A model generated the notes under the pieces. It had not been told where the DNA came from and ran no database searches. It saw nothing but the letters and a program-made list of their open reading frames with translations. A stretch of DNA of 64,000 bases from Timema cristinae. Taxonomy: Eukaryota; Arthropoda; Insecta; Phasmatodea; Timematidae. Location of the stretch: positions 41,647,025-41,711,024 of the forward strand of contig JBCFYV010000012.1 of NCBI GenBank assembly GCA_039000515.1, given 5' to 3'. Below, piece by piece: positions 10,560 to 20,305 of this stretch (positions within the stretch are counted from its first letter, which is position 1; each line of letters starts with the position of its first letter). Both the position numbers and the translations under genes were made by a program.

Positions 10560-11026
10560 ATATATAATTTGATGAGCCCGTCTCCAGTAATATAAATTAC
10601 GAGGAAATGACTGAACATATTTTGACAATTTTAAAGATTAGGGAATCAGGATACCGGTAAAAATAGTGGCCTAAAACTAAAACCTAATTTTAATAGCGAG
10701 TTTTCCATCTTTTCCTTCTGTGTGGAGAGTGGTTCATCTGTACAATCTTTCTTTGTTTACCATTATTTGTGTAAAGATGTATAGAGAGTAATACAATATT
10801 TATCTTTGTTTAAAAATAATATCAGCTCAATCGGTTCGTGAGTGGTTTGGCGTAATGATTAGATATACATCTGGGAGAGGGATTATTTTAAAGTTTTCAT
10901 CGGGGCGTGAAGGGGAAAAATATACGTTTTTATTCAAATTACACACCGAAAACTATATATTAAAGAAAAGTCGATAGTCTTTGACGAGTAAATTTTTAAC
11001 TAAAAAGTGATTGAAGGCCTATTGTG
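10560..11026 (+). repeat. Interspersed repeat (ACGAGGAAATGACTGAACA family), copy A
   Basis: Shared segments with 23035-23300 and with 24915-25142 plus 27615-27850 include ACGAGGAAATGACTGAACA, AAAGATTAGGGAATCAGGAT, AATAATATCAGCTCAATCG and TTATTCAAATTACACACCG. This is the only uninterrupted copy. It has no coding capacity that I can see; the class is unknown. Confidence 0.8.
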
Positions 11027-11276
11027 ACGTGTGCTTTTAGTGGTGGGCTTATAAAACTGGAGCGCTAGCGTACGTGATTGTTCAGAGTGTGTTTGCTTGA
11101 AGTAAAGTTTTAAGAGACTCTCTCGTGAGACTCGGAACAGTCAACACCTCCTGGCGAGGGTAGGCTAGTCGGCCACCCCACCATTATCCAGCCCAAAGCA
11201 CACGTCACGCGAGATTAGTGTATTTGATTTATCGTTGAAATAAAACTTATATTTAACTTCACGCCGACATTTTACT
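11027..11276 (+). mobile_element. Possible solo LTR or retroelement promoter block
   Basis: A GC-richer 250-bp block starts near TGTGACG, has TATAAAA at 11050-11056 and AATAAA at 11239-11244, and ends near CACGCCGACA. The spacing of promoter and poly(A) signals resembles the U3-R-U5 plan of an LTR. No target duplication or second copy was found, so it could also be the 3' part of the neighbouring repeat. Confidence 0.35.
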
Positions 11277-11611
11277 GATTACTACCAAACGAAATCCATG
11301 GAAAAGGACGAGGACAGCGCATTTATTATATGGATTTTTCCCAATAAAAGTTTTAAAATACATTTTAGTGCAGTGATCTGCAGCCATCAATAAAATTGTT
11401 ATATTAGTTGGTTTAGTTAATGTTTTGTTTGTTTGTTTTTGTGTGTGATATAGTTGTGTGAATTGGAATCGCACAATATGGAGAAAATAAACTTTTTATG
11501 TTTGTTGCTTTAGGTAACGTAACCTTATTTGTTTTTGTGTATAATATATTTATAGGTTAACCCAATTCTTGATTAAAGGCGCATAGTAAAACCCAAATAA
11601 TTGAACCACAG
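11277..11611. other. No gene seen
   Basis: AT-rich sequence with short frames and no motif. Confidence 0.4.
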
Positions 11612-11835
11612 CTGTCCGACACCATAGCTCATTTGATAGCGTGTCTGTCTACTGATATAGGGGTCCCGTCTTCGATCCCTGGAATGACCAAAAAATTTGT
11701 CATTGGTGAAATGTTGGTTTACTTTTTCATAGTGATAAATTAACGGCTGGGGACTGGATGTTGTGCTTGTCCTAGTCTTAGGACAGATTAAAAGGCATGT
11801 GAAGCTAGGACAGGCCTATCAAGCCTTTAGTGGAA
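11612..11835 (+). mobile_element. tRNA-derived SINE, family C, copy 1
   Basis: It begins CTGTCCGACACCATAGCTC, a tRNA-like head with a box-B-like TTCGATCCC. The body shares CATTGGTG and GTGAT-AA-TAACG-CT with the antisense copy at 34596-34774. A family A SINE has inserted at its right edge. Confidence 0.65.
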
Positions 11836-12095
11836 ATTATATGGCTTGAAACCCGCCTCGGTGGCGTATTTGGCTAACGCGCTTGTCGTGTTGAGCTCGG
11901 CTGTTGAGGACGGGGAGATCGAGGTTCGAATCTCGGTCGGGTGAACTGGGGGTGGTTTTTCCTAAATGGTTATCCACTCTCCCTCCACGCAAATGCGGGT
12001 TCACTTCCTATAGTTTGACCTTCCCAATTCCTAATCCATTAGCGTAATTAGTACTTAAAGCGTATAGCCCGAACGGGTAGTAAGACGCGGTGCTA

Positions 12096-12141
<46 letters not shown>

Positions 12142-12149
12142 GGCTTGAA
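11836..12149 (+). mobile_element. tRNA-derived SINE, family A, near full length with 15-bp TSD
   Basis: The head (from 11852) has a box A like TGGCGTATTTGG and a box B GGTTCGAATCT, as in RNA polymerase III promoters. The body includes CCTCCACGCAAATGCGGGTTC, and the 3' tail is CCCGAACGGGTAGTAAGACG followed by (ATT)n to about 12134. ATTATATGGCTTGAA flanks it at 11836-11850 and 12135-12149, a perfect target duplication, so insertion was LINE-machinery mediated and fairly recent. It is the reference copy for the other family A entries. Confidence 0.92.
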
Positions 12150-12640
12150 TAAAAAACTGACCCAGACCGTATGCTGGAAACAATTAGGAATGTAAATAAA
12201 AAACCCACACCTAGTTTTGGAACATGTGTTATTTATAGTAAATTTGTGTCCACTCTTACACAACATTTAATCAAAACTTGCTAGCTATAATTCTGTGATT
12301 AAATAAAGCGCTTATTTTAATTGAGATTGATAAATTAATTATAGTATATATAAATATAAAAATGTACATGTTCATTATGTGAAGCCTTAATGGAAGGAAA
12401 AAACAAATAAAAATAATTCCCAAGCTAAGCAAACAAATTTTGTTTTTATTAAACTGAACACTGCTTCTTGCTGTTATTTTTATTTTACATTATATTTTAT
12501 TATATCGTTTGTATAATGTGAATAGTACAAAATATAATTAGTAACCTTTCCAATTCTTTGAAAGGGCGTCACGAAAACTGATTTAATCCTCTTTTCTGTA
12601 AAGGTCACTTAATTCTATAGTAATGTTCCTCCACTTGGTG
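12150..12640. other. No gene seen
   Basis: Very AT-rich; no recognised repeat or coding motif. Confidence 0.4.
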
Positions 12641-12699
12641 GGTTGGGGGAGGAGAGATCCAATTACTTCACTTTGGCGGTGGGGTGCCAGATAGGAGGG

Positions 12700-12990
12700 G
12701 GGAAGGGGTTCCTTCAAGACACCGAAGGAATGGATATTTATAAGTATAATTTGTTAATTTCTGCATATACTTATGGTTCTTAACCAACCTAACTTAACTT
12801 AACCTTTCAGGCTTAAATTAATTTCGTTCTTATTTAATTTTGTAACGAAGATGGTTCATTTCTACATATACTTACGATTCTTACCCAAACTAACTTAACC
12901 TAGCCTTTTATGCGTTAACGAATTTCGTTCTTATTTAATTTTGTAATTTACTGTGCGACGATCCCCTCCTTGAGGTGTCGTGAAGGAACT
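12700..12990. mobile_element. Small inverted-repeat element (MITE-like)
   Basis: GGTTCCTTCAAGACACC near 12707 and GGTGTCGTGAAGGAACT near 12978 are imperfect inverted repeats about 17 bp long. Between them lie two tandem copies, roughly 90 bp each, of a unit with ATACTTA-G-TTCTTA-CCAA and ATTTCGTTCTTATTTAATTT. No target duplication was found. Confidence 0.45.
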
Positions 12991-13017
12991 CGACCATTGC
13001 TATTGTTCTAATTATCT

Positions 13018-13045
13018 CCAGGAGTCATAAGACCGGCCCTGATTA
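13018..13045. mobile_element. Orphan terminus of Harbinger-type MITE
   Basis: CATAAGACCGGCCCT matches the right end of the 791-bp MITE at 59159-59949. The left end is not present nearby, so this is a truncated relic. Confidence 0.5.
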
Positions 13046-13540
13046 GAAGTAATTGATTTGGCTATTTTTGAGAACTCTGGAGTAATTACTGAAAACTTTG
13101 AATTATTTTCTGTAGTAGAAGGTTGATGGTTGGGAGGGGGAATAACAGGAACGTGAAGACCGGGGTGGGGGGCCTTAAGTAAATATGACATTTATACTTA
13201 GATTCATAAAATTTATAAACATTTTTAGTACCACGTCTTGATACCCGTTTGAGCCATACGAAAATGTACTATATTTAATAGTGTGATAAGGATAATGAAG
13301 GCTGAATTTAGTTAAAATGTATCCAAATTTGCACAGCGGTAGAGTTGAACACCATTTATGAATAACCACCTTCCGTACCCCTGACCGGTGTTGAACTCTG
13401 TCATCACCAGCCCCGTCAGTTGTGAGGGTGATGCCTTAGACTATTTCACCAACGAAGAGAGTTTTATCTATAACGGTGGCAGGAAGCTGTGGTGGCAGTT
13501 ATACTCTTACGCAGGCATTTAGTGAATATTTTATTAACAC
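13046..13540. other. No gene seen; one tRNA-like fragment
   Basis: Mostly unassigned. The stretch 13380-13460 (GGTGTTGAACTCTG then GCCTTAGACTATTTCACCA) looks like an antisense tRNA-type SINE head but is too diverged to place. Confidence 0.35.
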
Positions 13541-13765
13541 ACTCGACACCCAGTTTATTACTGTCTTAACCTAAGTAAGAAGGGATAGTGAAGGTATGTA
13601 AGGAAAAATACACCCGCTTTTGTGGGTAGAGGGGTAAGAAAAACACAGGGATAAATCACTGAGGGGATATATCCAACCCGAGATTCGAATATTCCTACCA
13701 ATCACTGACAATACAGTCTATTGCGAACGTGACTTCTTAGACAGCTCGACCACCAGTGTGTGTAG
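13541..13765 (-). mobile_element. Diverged family A SINE, antisense
   Basis: Reading antisense, the head has a box-B-like run (CGAGATTCGAAT on the + strand, near 13679) and box A side near 13735-13760, with the body (ACCCGCTTTTGTGGG) to the left. The shared tail is missing. Confidence 0.5.
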
Positions 13766-14283
13766 TAAGGTCTTGTTAAATATACCCTATTATTTCTATT
13801 CACTTGCATGATATAACTTATGACGTTAATATCTTTCATTCTGACAGTAAATCGTAGTAAACAATTTATATATTTGCAATATAAAATACAATTCTGGCAC
13901 ATTTTTTTTTTTACATTATCACGAGGAAAATTTAGGCCCATGTTTGTTTGTTTCTAATCTTTTGTAACTTTCCTTCACTGTTATTTAGAAATCCTTTTGT
14001 TGTCAACAACACTAATAAAGAGAATCTTGATGTTGAGATACCAAAGTTCAATGTTAGTATGATGCAAGGGTTCTGTTTCTTAGTTCTGACCTTGTATAGC
14101 TCGAAAACATCACCGATCGGTAAACAAATATGAATTGTTTTGTTTTATACAATTAGGTATGGTATGTCATGAGTGGTTAAGTTTTTAGAGTGGTTGGCTA
14201 CTATTTTAGGTTAATCCTCTTTCGATTCGTGTCGTTGCTAACGAAGCCATTTTCTATTTCCATATTCATCTGCGGTCTTGGGT

Positions 14284-14454
14284 TAAGTTAGCTTTATTAT
14301 TATTAGCACCGCGTCTTACTACCCGTTCGGGTTATAAGCACTTACGCTAATGTGTAATGGGTAGGGTGATTGTGAGATGAAATGGAGGACCTACAGTTTA
14401 ACGTGGAATCCGAACCACGGTGGAGGCCTGGCATTCCCCACTAAGTTAGCTTTA
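14284..14454 (-). mobile_element. 5'-truncated SINE, family B, with 13-bp TSD
   Basis: TAAGTTAGCTTTA is repeated at 14284-14296 and 14442-14454. Between them is (ATT)n, the shared tail (GCACCGCGTCTTACTACCCG on the + strand) and part of the family B body (AATCCGAACCACGGTGGAGG). The tRNA head is absent, as expected for 5' truncation during reverse transcription. The same body is complete at 61605-61982. Confidence 0.88.
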
Positions 14455-14694
14455 AAGTCGTGTAAATTACGTGATAGTAAATTGTTTCTTTAGAAAGTTT
14501 ATGTCATATCTCATTCAAACAATACTTTATTCTTCCACACTCAATAGCTAGAAGGAGATAATAATAAGCATTGAATGTCCTTCAAGGGATTTGAATCCTG
14601 ACTGTTTGGATTAAAGTATTAACGTTACAATTCTTGTAAGAGCACATTTAAAAAATAAATATAACACCGGTTTATTCGAGGATTTATATTTTCT

Positions 14695-14920
14695 TTTTCT
14701 CACCGCGTCTTACTGTCCGTTCAAATTAAACGTATATCTTTTAATTACACCAATATGGTAGAGACGAGGAAGGTATAATTTAGAGGAAATGTGACTGCAT
14801 TTACATGGAGATAATTGAAAACTATTTAGGAAAATCATCTTCAGTACACCCGTCCAGGATTTGAACTTCAAACTTCCTGTCACCGGCAAACCAGACTAAA
14901 TAAGCTTGATATATAGATCC
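14695..14920 (-). mobile_element. Diverged family A SINE, antisense
   Basis: + strand CACCGCGTCTTACTGTCCG marks the tail at the left, GAGGAAATGTGACTGCATTT the body, and CCAGGATTTGAACTTC the antisense box B, in the correct order. Confidence 0.7.
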
Positions 14921-14957
14921 CGTATTCATAGTGTGAGTGGTTCGGTTTTATACATAT

Positions 14958-15262
14958 ATTTAAACATAGCATCTTACTAATCATTCGGGTTATACGCATA
15001 CGTTGGCCTTTTAACAAACCAATGTGTTACGGATGAGGAAGAGTGAATTTATAGAAAGTGTACCGGCATTTGCGTTCATATATAAATATATATATATAAT
15101 ATATATATGCATAGAAAGAGGGAGAGAGAATAAGTGAAATACGATTCAGGAAAAAACCTCTTTGATTACACCCGAACGCGATTAGTGCGCTGATCTCAGA
15201 TCTCCCCTTCATCGGCCGTCTAGTCTATTGCAAGTGACTCTTTAGACCATGCGACTACTCTA
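14958..15262 (-). mobile_element. Diverged family A SINE, antisense, with AT expansion
   Basis: Tail TTACTAATCATTCGGGTTAT near 14971, body CCGGCATTTGCGTTC near 15063 and an antisense head ending in CTAGCGGGC near 15262. The body is interrupted near 15077-15108 by TATATA-rich sequence, so the copy is longer than usual. Confidence 0.65.
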
Positions 15263-15284
15263 GCGGGCTATCGTTTCCCTCCAT

Positions 15285-15512
15285 ACCACAAAGTTCTCCC
15301 GTGGGAAATTTCAACTTGTGCAGAAACTGCATGGCGTTGATTGACATGGGCCAGCCAAACGCACTCTGTGATTCAGTTGCGAGACCATTTTCCGAATAAG
15401 CCTTCGCGGTAATGTCAATAGATATGACTCTTTCTTTAGGTTCAATGGGAAACCATATTTGACATATTCCACAAAAATAAAAAATAAAATCTTTTTGTAA
15501 CTCTGCTGGGAG
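15285..15512 (-). CDS. Candidate isolated exon, product unknown
   Basis: On the minus strand a long pyrimidine tract ending TTTATTGCTCCCAG resembles a splice acceptor. It is followed by an open frame with fairly complex amino-acid content (for example KERVISIDITAKAYSENG and SAFGWPMSINAMQFLHKL). A GTATGG near the end of GELCG could be a donor; alternatively the frame stops shortly after. Base composition is less AT-rich than the surroundings. I do not recognise the protein, and neither neighbouring exons nor a mate in this window was found, so it may be a relic of a mobile element. Confidence 0.25.
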
Positions 15513-15549
15513 CAATAAAGAAGCACAAGAAAGTATAATACCACTAACA

Positions 15550-16384
15550 AAAAATCATATCACGGAAGAAACAACCAGAAAATGCAGGATAATATTTAAA
15601 TCGTTTTCAAGAGAATCCTGAAATGTTTTGATATTCATTTTGTTGACAAATAACTTGAGCTCCTTTGATTCATAAACTTCAATTATAAAATAAATAACAT
15701 ATAGGATCCTCTATCGTATTTTAATTACCATAAAAACTACTTTTTCATATCTATTGAAGTTTATCTAGCTCCAATAATTTGTCAATTTTTTTATATAAAA
15801 AATTACACTGTTAGAAACATTTTCAAATTATTTTTATTTTTATGTTGCGACAAATCACACGTAACATACTTTCTCATATAAGCCTGTTATAGTTTGTGAC
15901 ATTTTCAAAAATCTGTCATTTATCTGTAAGCTAATCTTTGATAAAATTTCCTCAGGAAAAATCAAGAAAAATTCAACCATTGTGCAAAAATTTGAACAAA
16001 ATTTCTATAGACATTAAAAATAAAAAATAAAAAATATATTCAAGGATGTTTTTTAGATAAGATAAATATATATTATTTCTTATAATGTAAAAATACACCC
16101 CATAAAGCAATATTATGTAGTTATCAGTAAGCTACCCATAAATGAATCAATCCCCGAAAAATAAGCCTACAGCTTTATTTATTATTATTCTAAACACTCC
16201 CAATATATTTAGTCAGAACCAAACAAACAAACATGAGGATATACAGGATTGTAGGACCCAATTTTTTTTAGTTAAGGGGCATATAAAAGATTAATATATA
16301 TAATAATCTCAAGGGTGACATTATTTTAAGATAAACTTAATTCCTTTATATGAAGAAGTAAAGTAAAATGTTAGAAATAACTCG
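15550..16384. other. AT-rich DNA, no gene seen
   Basis: Contains fragments such as AAGCTACCCATAAATGAATCAA that loosely resemble the GTCTGTCTG-associated repeat described at 18570 and 57290. No coding signal. Confidence 0.4.
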
Positions 16385-16885
16385 ACACTCGGCTTAACAT
16401 GTTTAGTTTTGTAATTGTTTACTTTAATATTTGTGTGGTTTAATTTTTGTGTAATTTAGTGTTAGTGAAGTTTACGATTTGTATAGTCTAGTGTTTGTAT
16501 AGTTTAGTGTTAGTTTAATTTATTGTTTGTATAGTTTCATGTTTGCGAAATTTAGGGTTTGTGTACCTTAGTGTTTATGTAAATAAATGTGTTAATTTAG
16601 TATTTGTGTAGTCTAATGTTAATGTATTTTAATGTTTGAGAATAATAACATTGTGCAACTTATTGTTTGTATAGCTTAGTGTTAGTTTATTTTAATATTT
16701 GTGTAGTTGGGCATTTGTGTATATTAGCGTAAGTGTAGTCTAGTGTTAGTTTAGTTTAGCATTTGCATAGAATCATTTTTGTGTATTTTGTTGTTTGTAT
16801 AATTTAGTGCCTGTGTATTTTAGTGCTTGTGTAATTTAACGTTGTTCTAATTTAGTGTCTGTGTAGCCTAGTGTTTAGGAAAATA
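16385..16885. repeat. Degenerate 16-17 bp minisatellite
   Basis: About 500 bp of variants of TTAGTGTTTGTGTAGTT in near-continuous array, strongly strand-asymmetric (G/T-rich on +, almost no C). Copies are diverged, so it is old. Confidence 0.8.
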
Positions 16886-17804
16886 AAACTATATTAGCAC
16901 TCAAACAACACTCATAATCGTTGTTGTATACAACTTTTAGCAATCTGAGAATTCCGGCTAGAAAATATCCAAATAAATGGATTGGACAACAAGAACTAAT
17001 AAAGTGCTCACCGGGGTCTCCGTATCTCACATTATAGGATTAATTTCCCTGGAGACACCTGAAATCCGTCCGCCTAGATCAAATATTATGTCCTACATCA
17101 ATACTTCCCAAACTTTGCCCGTAGAGCCTCCATTTACCAGAAACATGTGATATTTGTCCCCAAATTAAACATACTAAAATGATTATCTGCCTTAACTTTT
17201 TTACTTAATTACTAAATAGACTAAAATTGAAATAACCTAAAGTTCTATTCCTCCCACCCCCAATCCTTACTCCCTATTATATCGTGGAGGCTTCTTCTCA
17301 CGGTATTGGTGGAATTCCACCAAATTGTTAAGAATTTGATTCCCCAAACATTGTTTCCATAAAATAACTTGTAACTGATAACAAACAATAAGATGTATAT
17401 AAGGATTTATTACACATATTGGTTCTGTGTGATTCTTTATACAGAGAAATACATCTTTTCGTTCACACAAGGGTTGATTTAGTAGAAATATATAGATCTA
17501 GATGTGCTCTAAGATGTGGCATGCCTTCCCTTTTGCATAAGCGTGAGGGGCCACTTCACAAAAACTTTAAATCATGCAGTTGATATATTACTGAATGAGT
17601 GTAGCGAGATTTTGATTTAAACTTTATCATTTGGCGTGTGGTATGTCTATCCAAAAGAATACCCAGCTCTTTGTTACGCGATAGCTATAAAATACGTAAA
17701 CCATACTTAATGAAATTTGGTGGATACATTCTTTGACCCTATACCGATAAGCCTATGTACCGTGCATGGTTTTTTGATATGGTTTATCGTTTCAAGTCTT
17801 TTTT
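16886..17804. other. No gene seen
   Basis: No repeat or coding motif recognised. Confidence 0.4.
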
Positions 17805-18015
17805 TTTTATCACCGCACCTTATTACCTGTTCATGTTATACTCATGCATAATAATTACTCTAGTGTGGCTATAATATGGAAGGAAGAATTTAAAAGTTAT
17901 TCAACGTGGGAAAAGTGGGAAATCAGCCAGGAAAACCCCACTCATTATGTCCTATTGCGATTTGAAACCCCAATCTCCACTTCATCAGCAGTTAAGTCTA
18001 TAACGAGGTGTTGAA
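17805..18015 (-). mobile_element. Diverged family A SINE, antisense
   Basis: Tail CACCGCACCTTATTACCTG at the left, body GGAAGGAAGAATTTAAA, and antisense box B (GCGATTTGAAACCCC) at the right keep the family A order. Confidence 0.65.
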
Positions 18016-18569
18016 CAGTCAAAATATATGTGTACCTGTTTGCTTTGTGATAGCAGCCAAATGCTTGGACTAGTTTTAACGAAATCTGACAGAGACATTC
18101 TTTGAACCTAGGTCAAATGATGTGTGTACAGCTATACATTTGTTATAAAAGTTTCTCTTCGTTTCAATATTGTGGTTGCTCAAAAGGACTTTAGTATATA
18201 GTTCATAACAAGTTATTTGAATTTACAGTCATAAGTAATAGATCTAGTACCTAGGACATATTAAAATATACATTTACTAAAAACTAGTAAGATTTGTGAA
18301 ATTAAATAATAGGTCTATAAATTGTTGTAGAAAGACTACGCCAAAGATCATAAATGGAACAATAAACACTGTTGCTTACTTAATCTATGGAATTAGTATC
18401 TAGCAAAACTGTTACAGATAAATTGAGAAAAGAGAATCAACTTTGTTCACCAAAGAGCATAAGAATCAAATTCAATTTCAAAGACCTAAATTGAAAAGTA
18501 TAAATGTTAGCTTATAGCTCAGAAATTATTGGTTTTATAAAATATATTTCAAATAAAAGATTTTTCTTT

Positions 18570-19080
18570 AATAATACTACAACTTTACAATGATAAGTTA
18601 TTTCGTATCTCAAATAGCTCCAAAGAAATTATGGAAATTGTAAAATTTCTCATATATAAATTAACTTCAAATTAATTTTCATGAAAAAATGAGGATAACC
18701 ATCTTAATAAACAGTAACATAATAAACAGTGTTTAGATATAAAATTTAATCAAAATCGTTTGAGCAGATTTTAATAAAATATATTTTTTCTTTTTTTAAT
18801 AAGTAAACTACCCTTAATTTTAGGGTTAAATGTCAAATTCCCAAAACCACACGGTGGGACCTTTTGAAAAACTTAGATACTATGTTTTAACCCAAAAGGT
18901 AAAATAGTTTTGGCTCCAGCCCAAGTTACAGACAGACAGATCGACAGACAGACAGCATAGCATAAACAACTTTTTTGGTTTCAGAGGGTCATGAAACATC
19001 CACCTTTAACAAAATATCGTGTTCGAATATTTTGACGACCACAATACTTTCTCTCCGAGGTGTTGAGAGAAAGTAAAAAA
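18570..19080 (+). repeat. GTCTGTCTG-family repeat, copy 1
   Basis: A block with CAGACAGACAG (near 18931) precedes TCATGAAAC, then TCGAATATTTTGACGACCAC and GAGAAAGTAAAA. The same ordered motifs recur at 47620-47790 and, on the other strand, at 52840, 53540 and 57290. The left part (stop-rich, CTACCCTTAATTTTAGGG) is its companion module. Class unknown. Confidence 0.7.
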
Positions 19081-19481
19081 AGAAATACTAACATATAATT
19101 ATGGACTGAGGTCTTAAACATCGTTGTTTTATGTCTTACTTGACCACCAAAGAAAAATATCAACTTCAAATCCAAAAAGAATTAATCGTAACGAAAAGAT
19201 AACGTCTTTTATTTTTCAATTATTTTGGGGAAAATATCTGTAATTGATGGATTTATAAATGTTTGTTCTGAAATAAATATTTGTGACGACATTCTCTAAT
19301 ATTTTCACTACTAAATAAAAAATTATTGAAACTTTCGTTGAGGTTTTAGTCAGTGTTATAATCTGAATATAATCTAAATGGTGATATTAAAGCTGTTTTA
19401 ATATCAATTGAAATATTAAGAAAGGTTCTTATCTATTTTTTATTAGAAAAAATGTTTGTTAATATATAGATTAAAAATATT

Positions 19482-19690
19482 CATGGCTCAGTGTTAGGAA
19501 ATTGTCTCGCAATGACCAAGGTCATGGGATCAATCTCCATATCCAAGGAAGTCATTTTTCCTTTATCTGCATTTAGTTCAGCTATCAAGACTGATTCCGT
19601 GAACAATAATCACGTATCAATTTGTGATACACATACATTTATAAAAAGTATATACAATTTCCCTTCTCCCCTAAACAAACAACTTACATG
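19482..19690 (+). mobile_element. tRNA-like SINE fragment, unassigned family
   Basis: ATGGCTCAGTGTTAGGAAAT resembles a tRNA 5' half with box A, and GGGATCAATCTCC about 40 bases later resembles box B. The body does not match families A-C. Confidence 0.45.
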
Positions 19691-19694
19691 TTAA

Positions 19695-20095
19695 AAAAAA
19701 AATGGTAAACCAGCCTGAACACCATCACCACCCGTAAGAGATACGTGTGCAGCCCAGCATAACGTCCCTTGTGGCCAAGTTTTGGAACATTCGGTACGAA
19801 TCGATACACCGTACTCGTGTGCAATATGTTATTTTTTTTATGTTGATGTCAACATCTCATGCCAAGAGACAGTCACTCGGGCAGATTCCCACAGGGCCCA
19901 CCTGTCTCATCCTCTTAATACCCGTCCTCGTCAACCTTGTGGAGTCCCATAATGGCATTTTTTATTTACAGCAAATCGAAAACACGCGAGCTGAAAGAGG
20001 GAACTTACGTAGCCATCGTTTTGTTTTGGCGAAACAATACATATTAAAGTACAAAATAACCCGCTTTGGTGAACGAATGATGTAAGGAGTCTCTC
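19695..20095. other. No gene seen
   Basis: A 112-codon open frame (19747-20085) is here but lacks motifs, conserved-looking patterns or splice context. Confidence 0.35.
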
Positions 20096-20305
20096 TCGGA
20101 ATAGACTTGTGTTGCCAATGCTGGGGAGATTGGGGTTCGAGTTCCTATCAGATGTATTGAGGGTGGTTTTTCCTAATTTATTTTATACTTTCCCTACATT
20201 TAAATGCTGGTTCATTTCTTCTAAATTAAACCATACTCGACTCTACTACACTAGCGTCATCTGTACATATGCATATAGCCCAAACGGGTAGTAATACTAG
20301 ACAAA
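20096..20305 (+). mobile_element. Family A SINE, head truncated
   Basis: Box B GGGGTTCGAGTTCC, body GAGGGTGGTTTTTCCTAA and tail CCCAAACGGGTAGTAA occur in order; the first tRNA half is lost. Confidence 0.8.

Noticed and set aside
11852..11945. Genuine tRNA gene
   Set aside because: The tRNA-like boxes are followed by a SINE body and tail with target duplications, and the fold is imperfect, so it is a SINE head. The same holds for the other tRNA-like words.
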